Counted from the stretch's first letter, positions 7,570-16,549 are shown. The stretch: DNA of 34,433 nucleotides from JBFKQC01 sp041627895 (GCA_041627895.1 JBFKQC010000044.1:1-34433), one strand, 5' to 3'. A program made the numbers and translations. The notes: generated by a model not told the origin, from the sequence alone.

Positions 7570-9105
7570 CTACCGCTTGTGGAGAACCAGCACCTGGTCG
7601 CGCCGGTGCTTCTGGAACTTCGCCTGAAACACGAAGCAGCCGGAAATATCGGCGCGGAGGGCGTTCAGGTCCTCCTTGGCGCCGTCGTCCGGATGGTCGA
7701 AGACGCCTTTGTCGAGATAACCCTGAAAAAGCGCCGCGGTTTTGACAAGACCTTGTTTTTCCAAGGGCGCAGGCTGGGTTCGAAGATCTTCGACCACGTA
7801 GATGCCGCCAGGTGCAAGCGCCGGGAACAGCGCGCGCAGCGCGTTCTGCTGATGGTGGCTGGCATGCGTCGCGTCGTCGATCACGATGTCGGGGGCGGCG
7901 TTGTCGAGCGCCTGGGCGATTTCGGCCGGGTCGTCGAGCGTCACGCACCGGTATCGCACGCGGTCGTGGGCCAGCGGCGCGGCAGGGGCGCGGTCGAGCG
8001 CCACGATCTGGGCCTTGGGGAAATAGTCCAGCCACATCTCCAGCGTCGCCCTGGCGGCTTCGTCCCATGCGCCGGGCTCGGCGACGCCGATGCCGCCGTC
8101 CAGCCCCACCAGCGCGACGGTCAGCTTGCGCAGGCGCAGCGCGTGGAACAACAGCTGGTAGAGCTCGGTATAGCGGTGCCGGCCTGATCCTCGGTCGGAC
8201 CCGCGCGCATCGGCCAGATCGGTCAGGTTGAGCTGGCCGCGCCCGCGACGGTCTTCGGGCCTCAGCGGCGCCGGCGGCGCCGGTGCCCGGGGCAGGGGCG
8301 CGTCGGAGGGCACGATGCCGTGTTTCTGCAACAGCCGGCCGATCAGCGAGTCCTGCGCGGGCTCGCCGCCGTCGGCCATGATCCGCGCCCGCATCCGGCG
8401 GCCGTAGAGGTGGATCGACAGCGTCTCGGGCGTGATGAAGCGTTCCGCGTTGGCGCCCGGGCGGACCATCAGCCCGCGCTCCTTGAAGCCGATTGGATAC
8501 AGCGCCTCGCGCGGCAGCGCATGGCGGATCTCGCCGGTCTTGTGCAGGAAATGCGTCAGCGCCCGCGGCCCCCAGGCGCCCCATTCCTGGTCGCCGACGC
8601 CCACCGGGTCGCCCGCCTCCTTGGCCGCGCGCAGCCGGTCCTGTTCCGCGGCCGGCAGCCATTCGGGAATCGCGAACTCGTCCGAGGTGAAGGCGATCAG
8701 CCCGCCCAGCGTGTCGCTGTCGCGCGGCAGGCCCAGGACGCCGTTGTTGACGTGATGCGCCGATTCCCAGCCAAAGAAATGGCCGTTCCCGGTGCCGAAG
8801 GCGCGCACGCAATAGGCATCGGTGTCGGCCCAAATCAGGTCGTCGGTCTGCGCCAGCATGTGATAGCGGAACCGGTCGGCCTGCGGCGCCGGGCTGCCGG
8901 TGCGGGTGTGGCGGATGACCGTGTCCATCGCCAGGATATCGTTGGCGTCCGCGATCTCGATCCCGTCGGGGATGTTCTGAACCTCGCCGTAGGTGAACAG
9001 CTTCACGTGCTGGCCGGCATCGACGAACGAGCGCAGGCAAAGCTGTTCCAGAAACGACAGCGCGCCGCCGATCCAGAGCGCGCCGATCTGGTATTCGCTG
9101 GCCAT
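7570..9105 (-). CDS. Fusion of DXD sugar transferase and class I SAM-dependent methyltransferase
   Basis: This 511-residue protein begins with a module homologous to the first module of the 1363-4503 protein (LWIGGALSFLEQLCLRSFVD; WAD94-T-D96). After a Pro-rich linker near residue 300 comes a segment (about 340-511) resembling class I methyltransferases of the macrolide/sugar O-methyltransferase kind. The landmarks are the strand VALVGLDGGIG, an acidic residue in IVALDR, and VIDDATHASHHQ followed by LAPGGIYVVEDL. It could add a sugar and methylate it or its neighbour. The start at 9105 is supported by a clear GAGGAG seven bases upstream; the open frame continues 22 codons further without a better signal. 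It diverges from the glycosyltransferase gene at 9213 and leads into the degenerate hydrolase gene. Confidence 0.8.
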   Translation of the reverse strand: MASEYQIGALWIGGALSFLEQLCLRSFVDAGQHVKLFTYGEVQNIPDGIEIADANDILAMDTVIRHTRTGSPAPQADRFRYHMLAQTDDLIWADTDAYCVRAFGTGNGHFFGWESAHHVNNGVLGLPRDSDTLGGLIAFTSDEFAIPEWLPAAEQDRLRAAKEAGDPVGVGDQEWGAWGPRALTHFLHKTGEIRHALPREALYPIGFKERGLMVRPGANAERFITPETLSIHLYGRRMRARIMADGGEPAQDSLIGRLLQKHGIVPSDAPLPRAPAPPAPLRPEDRRGRGQLNLTDLADARGSDRGSGRHRYTELYQLLFHALRLRKLTVALVGLDGGIGVAEPGAWDEAARATLEMWLDYFPKAQIVALDRAPAAPLAHDRVRYRCVTLDDPAEIAQALDNAAPDIVIDDATHASHHQQNALRALFPALAPGGIYVVEDLRTQPAPLEKQGLVKTAALFQGYLDKGVFDHPDDGAKEDLNALRADISGCFVFQAKFQKHRRDQVLVLHKR

Positions 9106-9212
9106 GGAACCGCTCCTCGCGCTCGACCGTGATTTGTGCGATAACGCCTGCACTCGGGCAATGAATCGCAAATGCGCAGTTAAGACGCAATGAAGATTGG
9201 GGAAAATCGGGC

Positions 9213-10241
9213 GTGAGGGTGCTGTTGGTCTCGGCGATGCGGGACGAGGGGCCGCACCTTCTGGAATGGCTGGCGCATCACCGCGCGCTGGGCGTCACGG
9301 ATTTCCTGATCTTCACCAACGATTGCAGCGACGGCACCGACGCGATGCTGGACGCGCTGGCGCCCTTGGGTGTCGTGCGGGTTGACAACACGCCGGCCGA
9401 CGGCAAGTCGGTGCAGTGGACGGCGCTGAAGGCGGCCTGGGGCCACGATCTGCGCAAGGCCGCGGACTGGGTGCTTTGCATAGACAGCGATGAGTTCGTC
9501 AATCTGCGGGCGCCGCTTTGCACGATTGCGGATCTGGTCGCCGCCTGCGGCACGGCGGATGCGATCGTCCTGCCCTGGCGGCTGTTCGGCCATGGCGGGC
9601 AGGCGTCGCTGACCGAGGCGCTCACGACCGAGACCTTCACCCGCGCCGCGCCGCCGGGCTGCGCCTATCCGGTGACCGCGCGCCAGTTCAAGACGCTGTT
9701 CCGCGCGCGCGGCCCGTTCCGCCAGATCGGCGTGCACCGCCCGCGGCTGAAAAAGGGCGCCATCGCCCGCTGGGCCGACGGGTCGGGACGGGCGATGCCG
9801 GCGGGCTTTGCCGGGGCGGAAGAGCGGCTGACGCTGTTCGGCCTGCCCGAGGCCAGCGCGCTGGTGCAGCTCAACCACTATTCGCTGCGCTCGGCCGAAA
9901 GCTTCATGCTGAAGCGCGCCCGCGGGCTGCCGAACCGCAAGGCCAAGGCGATCGACATGACCTATTGGGTCGAACGCAACTTCAACACCGTCGAGGACGA
10001 CAGCATCGCGCGGTTGCTGCCGCGCACCCGCGAGGTGCTGGCCGAATTCATGGCGCTGCCCGGCATGGCGGACCTGCACGCCGCCGCGCATGCGCATCAC
10101 CACGCCCAATTCGCCGAGATCATGCGCGACGAGGACGCGGTCAAGCTGTACGGGCGGCTTCTGCTGGCGGCGACCAGCACGCCGCTGCCGGATGCCGCGG
10201 TCGCGCGGCTGGTGCACCTGTACCGGACGAGCGATGGCTGA
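9213..10241 (+). CDS. Glycosyltransferase family 2-like protein
   Basis: This 342-residue single-domain GT2-like protein has MRDEGPHLLEWLAHHR at residues 9-24, the metal/donor motif D91-S-D93-E-F, IGVHRP, and LNHYSLRSAESFMLKRARG. The KNEAP element of the paralogues is RDEGP here. The start is GTG at 9213, preceded by GGGGAAAA about 6 bases upstream. An ATG at 9190 would open only an 8-codon reading frame that overlaps the GTG. The gene overlaps the next one by 8 bases, so the two are likely translationally coupled. Substrates are unknown. Confidence 0.86.
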   Translation: MRVLLVSAMRDEGPHLLEWLAHHRALGVTDFLIFTNDCSDGTDAMLDALAPLGVVRVDNTPADGKSVQWTALKAAWGHDLRKAADWVLCIDSDEFVNLRAPLCTIADLVAACGTADAIVLPWRLFGHGGQASLTEALTTETFTRAAPPGCAYPVTARQFKTLFRARGPFRQIGVHRPRLKKGAIARWADGSGRAMPAGFAGAEERLTLFGLPEASALVQLNHYSLRSAESFMLKRARGLPNRKAKAIDMTYWVERNFNTVEDDSIARLLPRTREVLAEFMALPGMADLHAAAHAHHHAQFAEIMRDEDAVKLYGRLLLAATSTPLPDAAVARLVHLYRTSDG

Positions 10242-12501
10242 GGAGGGGCTGTTCCACCGCCGCTCGCTGGCGTCCTGGTCGCAGGGGGCGTTCGCGGGGC
10301 TCGACGCGCTGCGCTGGCCCACGCCGTTCGGCAGCGGGCTGCGGTTCTACTTTGCGCATCGCAGCGAGACGCAGCTTGCCGAAGACAAGGCGGGCGCGGT
10401 GCGGATCACGGAAAAGACGCTGGTGTCCGGCAACCTGATCGCCGACGCCACCGGGCCAGCGGGCGCGGGGCCGGTGCGGCTGGGCCTCGGCGGTCGCGAG
10501 GTCGAGATACCGACCTCGGCGCCCGAGACCTGGCTGTTCGACGATCTCGACGTCCTGCTGGCCCTGCGCCACGGCGAAGGCGCGGCGCAGGTGGCGGAGT
10601 GGCTGGGCTTTCACGCGGCGCATCACGGGCTGACCGGCGCGCTGGTCGTCGACCGCGCCCCGCCCGGCAAGGCGCGCGACGCCTTCGCGGCAGACCTGGC
10701 GACGGCCGCGGCGGGGATCGCCGGGCTTGCCCGGCTGGTGCTGGTCGACGCGCCGGTGCCGCTGGGCCATGCCGACCAGCCCGCGGTGGGCGACCCGGCC
10801 ACGGCGCCGCGAGCCAGGGACCGCAGCTTCACCCCCGATCCCTGGCGTGCGGCGCTGGCCGAACCGGCGGTTTACGACATTCTCAAGCGCCGTTTCCTGG
10901 CGCGGGCGGGCGCGGTGATCGCGCTCGATCCCTGCGACCTGCTGGATCTGCCGGGCGACGGGCCCGGCGCCTTCGACGCCGTGCGCCAGTCGCATACCGG
11001 GATGATGCCGGTCACGGGGCGCACGATCTTCCCTTGGCGCGTGCGCAAGGGGCAGGACCCGCGCTTCGGCGACCACATCTGCCGGCCCGACCCGCCCGAG
11101 AGCGCCCCGACGCGCTGGGCAGTGGCGCCGAAGCGGGCAGAGACCGGCGCGCTCTGGCTGCCGAACGGGGTCGCGGGCATGGCCGGGATCGCCGACGAGA
11201 CGCTGGGCTATGACCGGGCGATGTCGGTGCTCTATCCCGGGACCGAGATCGCCTGGCTGGTCAACAAGGACGTGCTGGACGCGGTGCCGAAGCTCGAACG
11301 CCGCGCACGCGACCTGTTCGGCGGAAACCCGGTCAGGCCGCCCAGGCGAAAGCCCGCGGAAGTCACAGCCACCTTGCCGCCGCCACCCTCGGGGCGCACG
11401 CTGATCGTCACCTGCATGAAGAACGAGGGGCCGTTCCTGCTGGAATGGATCGCCTATCACCGGATGATCGGGGTCGACGATTTTCTGGTCTACACCAACG
11501 ACTGCGACGACGGCACCGACGCGCTGCTGGATGCGCTGGCCGCCAGGGGCCTGGTGCAGCGCCGCGACAACCCGTTCCGCGAGACCGGCGCCAAGCCGCA
11601 GCAGGCGGCGCTGGATGCGGCGCTGGCCGAGGATGTCCTGCAGCGGGCGGGCTGGATCATCTCGATGGACGTGGACGAATTCATCAACGTCCATGTCGGC
11701 GGCCACCGGCTGCCCGATCTCTATGCCGCGGCGGGCGAGGCCAACGTGATCTCGCTGACCTGGCGGCTGTTCGGCAATTCCGACGTCGAGGCGTTCGAGG
11801 ACCGCCCGGTGATCGAGCAGTTCACCCGCTGTGCCCCGCATCTGATCCGACGCCCGCACCAGGCCTGGGGGATCAAGACGCTGTTCCGCAACCAGGGGCT
11901 GTTCGAAAGCCTGGGCGTGCACCGGCCCAAGGGCTATCGCGGCGGTCCGGTGCGGTGGATCAACGGGTCGGGCCGGCCGATGCCGGCGCGGATGCTGCGC
12001 ACCGGCTGGCGCAGCGGGATCGACACCTACGGCTACGACCTGGCGACGCTCAATCACTATGCGGTGCGCAGCGCCGAAAGCTTTCTCGTCAAGCGCGACC
12101 GCGGGCGGGTCAACCACGTCGCCCGCGACCAGGGCGAGGCCTACTGGTTCCGGATGAACAACAACGACGAGCAGGATCTGTCGATCCAGCGCCACGTACA
12201 GGGGCTGGAGGCAGAGATCGCGGCACTGAAGCAGGATGCCGGGATCGCGGCGCTGCACGACCGCGCGGTGGCCTGGCACCGGGAACGGATCGCCCGGCTG
12301 CGCGCCGCGCCCGATTTCGCCGCGCTCTACGGCCGGCTGACCAGCGAGCGGATGCGGCTTTTGTCGCGGATGCACCGGCATTTCGGGATGAACGTGTTCC
12401 TCAGCGGCCCCTCGGTGATCCCCGACAAGGTGTTCGACGCGGACCTGCCGCGCAACTTCTTCTTCAACACCGCGCCGCCCGCGGGCAAGGCCGCGGACTG
12501 A
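10234..12501 (+). CDS. Tandem GT2-like protein: degenerate N-terminal copy plus canonical C-terminal glycosyltransferase
   Basis: In this 755-residue protein, residues 388-755 are a canonical GT2-like enzyme (CMKNEGPFLLEWIAYHR, D479-V-D481-E-F, LNHYAVRSAESFLVKRDRGR). The first 380 residues look like a decayed copy of the same fold. VAEWLGFHAAHHGLTGALVV (from about residue 120) parallels LLEWIAYHRMIGVDDFLVY, and AGAVIALDPCDLLDL parallels AGWIISMDVDEFINV, with the DxD reduced to D232-P-C. The N-terminal half is therefore probably non-catalytic and may serve in acceptor binding or dimerisation. The two halves are joined by a Pro-rich linker (about 365-388). The start at 10234 overlaps the upstream stop codon. 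The frame is open from 10090, but only inside the preceding gene. Confidence 0.84.
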   Translation: MAEEGLFHRRSLASWSQGAFAGLDALRWPTPFGSGLRFYFAHRSETQLAEDKAGAVRITEKTLVSGNLIADATGPAGAGPVRLGLGGREVEIPTSAPETWLFDDLDVLLALRHGEGAAQVAEWLGFHAAHHGLTGALVVDRAPPGKARDAFAADLATAAAGIAGLARLVLVDAPVPLGHADQPAVGDPATAPRARDRSFTPDPWRAALAEPAVYDILKRRFLARAGAVIALDPCDLLDLPGDGPGAFDAVRQSHTGMMPVTGRTIFPWRVRKGQDPRFGDHICRPDPPESAPTRWAVAPKRAETGALWLPNGVAGMAGIADETLGYDRAMSVLYPGTEIAWLVNKDVLDAVPKLERRARDLFGGNPVRPPRRKPAEVTATLPPPPSGRTLIVTCMKNEGPFLLEWIAYHRMIGVDDFLVYTNDCDDGTDALLDALAARGLVQRRDNPFRETGAKPQQAALDAALAEDVLQRAGWIISMDVDEFINVHVGGHRLPDLYAAAGEANVISLTWRLFGNSDVEAFEDRPVIEQFTRCAPHLIRRPHQAWGIKTLFRNQGLFESLGVHRPKGYRGGPVRWINGSGRPMPARMLRTGWRSGIDTYGYDLATLNHYAVRSAESFLVKRDRGRVNHVARDQGEAYWFRMNNNDEQDLSIQRHVQGLEAEIAALKQDAGIAALHDRAVAWHRERIARLRAAPDFAALYGRLTSERMRLLSRMHRHFGMNVFLSGPSVIPDKVFDADLPRNFFFNTAPPAGKAAD

Positions 12502-12592
12502 GCGCGGGCGCCGGTCGGTTGCGTCCGGGCGCGGGCCGGATTATTGGAGGATCGGCCGGCATTGGCCCGATCAGGAAAGCCCCGCAGCCGCG

Positions 12593-13489
12593 ATGAGATT
12601 CGGAAGCCCCGCCATCACCTTCGTCTATCATCTGGGTGTCCATTGCACCGACGAGAGCGCCCTTGTCGGGTCGCTGATGAAGAACGGCGACGACCTGAAC
12701 CAGTGCAAGATCATCCTGCCGCGGCCGCGCCGTTACCGGAACCGGATCGCCGAGGTCACCTCGAAATATCGCGGCGACCCGATGCCCGAGGACGAACAGC
12801 GGGAACTGTTCGACGAGATCCTGATGGGCTATCCGGCCGAGCGGGTGATCCTGAGCCACGACAACTTTCTCTGCATGCCGCAGAAGGTGTTCGAGTACGG
12901 CTCGCTTTACGGCAAGACTTATTTCCGCTCGACCTGGCTGCGCTATCTCTTCCCGGAAAACCCGTGCGAGTTCTTCATTGCGGTGCGCAATCCGGCGACC
13001 CTGATCCCGGCGATGCTGCGCCTGCCGAACATGCCGGATTTCGCGGATTTCCTGGGCGAGGCGGACCCGCTGAACCTGCGCTGGAGCGACGTGATCGCGC
13101 AGTTGCAGGAAAACAACCCCGGCTGCCCGATCACGGTCTGGTGCAACGAGGACACGCCGCTGATCTGGCCCACGGTGCTGCGCGAGATATCCGACGCCGA
13201 TGCGGACATTACGCTGGAGGGCGAGTTCGACATCCTGCGCTCGATCATGACAGAGGACGGGTTCCGGCGGATGGAAACCTATCTGTCGACGCACAAGCCG
13301 CCGAACGAGATCCAGCGGCGCCGGGTCTTCGCCGCCTTCCTCGACAAGTTCGCCATCGACGACGCGCTGGAAGAGGACATCGACCTGCCGGGCTGGACCC
13401 CCGAGTTGATCGACGAGATCACCGCGAAATACGAGGATGACGTCTATCAGATCGAGCGGATGTCCGGCGTCAACTTCATCGCCACCTGA
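12593..13489 (+). CDS. Conserved hypothetical protein of the glycan locus
   Basis: This is a soluble acidic protein of 298 residues with no signal peptide or membrane helix. I do not recognise a named family. Codon use matches its neighbours, and the sequence is non-repetitive and well ordered, so it is a real gene. The segment FFIAVRNPATLIPAMLRLP (about 124-142) is reminiscent of the 3'-phosphate-binding R-x-P region of sulfotransferases, and the N-terminal ITFVYHLGVHCTDESAL occupies the place of their P-loop but lacks the K-S-G-T-S/T pattern. A degenerate sulfotransferase fold is possible but speculative. It lies 91 bases after the tandem glycosyltransferase gene and ends 3 bases from the convergent membrane-protein gene. 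Confidence 0.7.
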   Translation: MRFGSPAITFVYHLGVHCTDESALVGSLMKNGDDLNQCKIILPRPRRYRNRIAEVTSKYRGDPMPEDEQRELFDEILMGYPAERVILSHDNFLCMPQKVFEYGSLYGKTYFRSTWLRYLFPENPCEFFIAVRNPATLIPAMLRLPNMPDFADFLGEADPLNLRWSDVIAQLQENNPGCPITVWCNEDTPLIWPTVLREISDADADITLEGEFDILRSIMTEDGFRRMETYLSTHKPPNEIQRRRVFAAFLDKFAIDDALEEDIDLPGWTPELIDEITAKYEDDVYQIERMSGVNFIAT

Positions 13490-13492
13490 GGC

Positions 13493-13975
13493 TCAGTTCT
13501 CCGCCGGCCAGGACAGCGGCGTGGATGACAGGCGTATCGCGTTGGGCTCGAACGCAGGGCCGGCGCGGGCGACCGTCCTGCCGGTGGCGGGCGGCGCGAC
13601 CGGGGCGGGCGCGACCGGCGCCGAGGCGTCAACCGGGCGAGCCCGGTTTTCGGGGTCGACGTCGAGGCCGATGTCGGGGATGCCCACGTAGCCCAGCGTT
13701 GCAGCGCCGAGGAAGCCCGCGGCGAGCATGATCATCAGCGTCATGCCCCGTCCGCCCGGTTCCGCGGGCAGCGGCGCGGGGGCCGCGTCGGTGACGCCTG
13801 CGCCACGGTTCGGCCAGTTGGCCGGGCGGAACGAGTCGTAGTCGAGTATCTCCGGCGAGGCCCTGCGCCTGCCGTTGCCGCCGGAAATGTACATCAGGAC
13901 CGATCCGAGGAACGATCCGACGAGAACGACGAGGCCCGCGAGCACGGGCAGGATTTCCAGGGCTGCGGAAACCAT
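13493..13975 (-). CDS. Small membrane protein with two predicted transmembrane segments
   Basis: This protein of 160 residues has hydrophobic stretches at about residues 4-30 (ALEILPVLAGLVVLVGSFLG) and 78-98 (TLMIMLAAGFLGAATLGYVG). They are separated by a cytoplasm-like Arg/Pro-rich loop and followed by a Pro/Ala-rich tail ending at Asn. No family was recognised. ATG 13975 is used; a GTG directly before it (13978) is the alternative. An AT-rich TATATT at 14033-14028 could serve as a -10 element, but no good -35 is visible. It converges with the 12593-13489 gene. Confidence 0.6.
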   Translation of the reverse strand: MVSAALEILPVLAGLVVLVGSFLGSVLMYISGGNGRRRASPEILDYDSFRPANWPNRGAGVTDAAPAPLPAEPGGRGMTLMIMLAAGFLGAATLGYVGIPDIGLDVDPENRARPVDASAPVAPAPVAPPATGRTVARAGPAFEPNAIRLSSTPLSWPAEN

Positions 13976-14240
13976 CACCTGCCAAGAGTCACCTAAGTTC
14001 CTTTCATTCTCACCGGGCCATGTGGCGAATATAGGGCGATTTCACGCGCGATCTGTGCGTGCGGACGGCCTGCGCGGGCCCCAGCGGGCCGAGGAAAAAG
14101 TCGTGATCGCAGAACGTCTTGCCGCACCGGGCGCGGGGCCGCCTGTGTCGTGATTGGGGCGGCGGCCGCTGCCCGTTCTGCCGCGAATTCGAGGAAATTT
14201 CGATGCAGCCGGCGACGCCGCGGTCGCGGGCCGGACCGGA
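13976..14240. other. Intergenic region between the small membrane-protein gene and gcdH
   Basis: These 265 bases are the longest gap in the window. They contain short frames with Arg/Pro/Ala-rich translations and no recognisable coding signal. No hairpin with a T-run was found after the gcdH stop, and no RNA gene was recognised. Confidence 0.5.
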
Positions 14241-15461
14241 TCAGAAGAACGCCTGCAGCCCGGTCTGCGCGCGGCCGAGGATCAGCGCGTGCACGTCATG
14301 GGTGCCCTCGTAGGTGTTCACCGTCTCGAGGTTCACCATGTGGCGCATCACCTGGAATTCCTCCTGGATGCCGTTGCCGCCGTGCATGTCGCGTGCGGCG
14401 CGCGCGATCTCCAGCGCCTTGCCGCAGTTGTTGCGCTTGACGAGGCTGATCATCTCGGGCGCCGCGCGGCCCTCGTCCATCAGCCGCCCGACCCTCAGCG
14501 AGCCCTGCAGCGCCAGCGCGATCTCGGTCTGCATGTCGGCGAGCTTTTTCTGATAAAGCTGGGTCTGCGCCAGGGGCCGGCCGAACTGCTTGCGGTCGAG
14601 CCCGTAGGCCCGGGCCGCGCGCCAGCAAAACTCGGCGGCACCCATCGCGCCCCAGGAAATCCCGTAGCGCGCGCGGTTCAGGCAGCCGAACGGCCCCTTC
14701 AGCCCCTCGACGCCGGGCAAGAGCGCGTCCTCGCCGACCTCGACGCCGTCCATCACGATTTCGCCGGTGACGGAAGTGCGCAGCGAAAGCTTGCCGCCGA
14801 TCTTCGGCGCCGACAGCCCCTTTGCGCCCTTGTCCAGAACGAAGCCGCGGATCTTGCCGCCATGGGCCTGGGATTTTGCCCAGACCACGAAGACATCGGC
14901 GATCGGCGCGTTGGAAATCCACATCTTCGCGCCCGACAGCACATAGCCGCCATCCACCTTTTTCGCCGTGGTCTTCATGCCGCCCGGGTCGCTGCCCGCG
15001 TCCGGCTCGGTCAGGCCGAAGCAGCCGATCTTCTGCCCGCTCGCCAGCGCCGGCAGGTATTTCGCGCGCTGGTCCTCGGACCCGTAGGCATAGATCGGGT
15101 ACATCACCAGCGAGGACTGCACCGACATCATCGAGCGATACCCCGAATCGACCCGCTCGATCTCGCGCGCGATCAGCCCGTAGGTGACATAGCCCGCGCC
15201 CAGTCCGCCGTATTCCTCGGGGATCGTGGTGCCCAGCAGCCCGGCCTCGCCCATCTCGGGGAAAAGCTCGGGCGCCACCGTCTCGTCGCGGTAGGCGGCG
15301 ATCACGCGGGGCTGCAGCCGGTCCTCGGCGAAGGCGCGCGCCGCGTCGCGCAGCATGCGCTCGTCTTCGGTCAGCTGGTCTTCCAGCCGGAACGGGTCTT
15401 CCCAGTCGAACGGCCCCATGTCCGGGGCGTCCTTGGCGGCGATCTTGGCGGCGAGGTTCAT
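14241..15461 (-). CDS. gcdH: Glutaryl-CoA dehydrogenase
   Basis: This 406-residue flavoprotein of the acyl-CoA dehydrogenase family oxidises and decarboxylates glutaryl-CoA to crotonyl-CoA in lysine, tryptophan and glutarate breakdown, passing electrons to ETF. The catalytic base is the Glu in NTYEGTHDVHALILGRAQTG, about residue 385. This block is nearly identical to the one I know from human GCDH and distinguishes the enzyme from other acyl-CoA dehydrogenases. Also visible are FGLTEPDAGSDPGG (FAD/substrate region) and ARDMHGGNGIQEEF. The length is usual for bacterial GcdH. The start at 15461 is fixed by AAGGAGG seven bases upstream. It lies 62 bases downstream of the AbrB-family gene on the same strand and may be co-transcribed with it. 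Confidence 0.95.
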   Translation of the reverse strand: MNLAAKIAAKDAPDMGPFDWEDPFRLEDQLTEDERMLRDAARAFAEDRLQPRVIAAYRDETVAPELFPEMGEAGLLGTTIPEEYGGLGAGYVTYGLIAREIERVDSGYRSMMSVQSSLVMYPIYAYGSEDQRAKYLPALASGQKIGCFGLTEPDAGSDPGGMKTTAKKVDGGYVLSGAKMWISNAPIADVFVVWAKSQAHGGKIRGFVLDKGAKGLSAPKIGGKLSLRTSVTGEIVMDGVEVGEDALLPGVEGLKGPFGCLNRARYGISWGAMGAAEFCWRAARAYGLDRKQFGRPLAQTQLYQKKLADMQTEIALALQGSLRVGRLMDEGRAAPEMISLVKRNNCGKALEIARAARDMHGGNGIQEEFQVMRHMVNLETVNTYEGTHDVHALILGRAQTGLQAFF

Positions 15462-15523
15462 CGGCGTCCTCCTTGTCGTCCCGGTCATAGAGCAGCCGCA
15501 GGGCAGGGGCAAACGCGGTATCG

Positions 15524-16549
15524 CTAACGCAAGAGCCGCAGGAAGAGCGGCGCCAGCAGGATCACCACGATGATCCGCACCAGGTGATGCGCCACGACAA
15601 AGGCGATGTCGGCACCGGCCACCAGCGCGACCACCACCATCTCGGCCTGGCCGCCGGGCAGGAATGCCAGGATCGTATCCAGCGTCGAGGCGCCCGAGAT
15701 CCGGTGCACGGCCCGGATGAAGCCCAGGCTGATCGCCGCCAGAACGGCGCTGAACAGCACGCCCGCGCCCACGTCGCGGCGCAACTCGCGCGCGGTGAGG
15801 CCGGTATACTTCGCCCCGATCGACAGGCCGATGAAGAACTGCGCCGCCCAGATCACCTCGGCCGGCGGGCGCATGGTCAGCACGCCCGACAGGCTGAGTG
15901 CCGCCGCCGCGATCATCGGGCCGAGGATCGAGGCGCCGAATAGCCCGGCGCGCGTCGCCACGCGCCAGCCGACGATGGCCGCGGCGAGCATCCAAAGCAG
16001 CTGTGCCGGCGGCGTGTCCAGCGCCGGGGCGCCGGGCGGCGCGGTCAGATCGAGCCCGAACCACAGCGTCAGAAGGAACGGCGCCAGCGTCACGATCAGC
16101 AAGACCCGCGTGGCGTGGATCAGCGACATGGCGCGCACGTTGCCGCCCGCCTCTTCGCCGAAGATCAGCATGTCCTGCAGGCCGCCGGGCATCGCCGCGT
16201 AATACGCGGTGACCCGGTCGTAGCCGCAGACCCGGCGGAACAGCGGATAGCCCACCGCGCCGATCGCCAGCACGAAAAGCGGGATCGCCAGCAGTGTCGG
16301 CCCATAGCCCGGAAGATCGGCGATCAGCGCCGGCGTGATCGTGGCGCCTATGGCGACGCCGAGGAAGGTGCGCATCAGCGTGCCGAGTACGCCCACATCC
16401 TGCAGCCGCGCGCCGCCGAGCGCGGCGATCAGGCAGCCGAACATCGGCCCCAGAAGCAGCGGCAGGGGCATGCCGAGCGCAAGGAACACCGCTGCCCCCA
16501 GCGCGGCGGTCCCGACGGTGACCAGACGCGCACGGGTGACGAACTGCAT
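15524..16549 (-). CDS. AbrB-family integral membrane protein
   Basis: This 341-residue protein has about ten hydrophobic segments and belongs to the AbrB (PF05145) membrane family. Members have two repeated halves, and older databases label some as putative ammonia monooxygenase. Both halves carry the hallmark loop: AMPGGLQDMLIFGEEAGG in the first and AFLPGGQAEMVVVALVAG in the second, each followed by a helix beginning HATR or HHLVR. Its transport substrate is unknown. The start at 16549 has AGGAAGG just upstream. It diverges from the coxD-like gene; the 95-base gap contains the stem-loop described at 16602-16642. Confidence 0.85.
   Translation of the reverse strand: MQFVTRARLVTVGTAALGAAVFLALGMPLPLLLGPMFGCLIAALGGARLQDVGVLGTLMRTFLGVAIGATITPALIADLPGYGPTLLAIPLFVLAIGAVGYPLFRRVCGYDRVTAYYAAMPGGLQDMLIFGEEAGGNVRAMSLIHATRVLLIVTLAPFLLTLWFGLDLTAPPGAPALDTPPAQLLWMLAAAIVGWRVATRAGLFGASILGPMIAAAALSLSGVLTMRPPAEVIWAAQFFIGLSIGAKYTGLTARELRRDVGAGVLFSAVLAAISLGFIRAVHRISGASTLDTILAFLPGGQAEMVVVALVAGADIAFVVAHHLVRIIVVILLAPLFLRLLR

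Noticed and set aside
6554..9190. 878-codon minus-strand frame overlapping the 6589-9105 pair.
   Set aside because: It is out of frame with both recognisable proteins, has Arg/Ala/Gly-rich composition and contains no motif.
14241..16064. 607-residue version of glutaryl-CoA dehydrogenase with a 200-residue N-terminal extension.
   Set aside because: The extension is an out-of-frame reading of the AbrB-family gene. A perfect AAGGAGG sits before the internal ATG at 15461.
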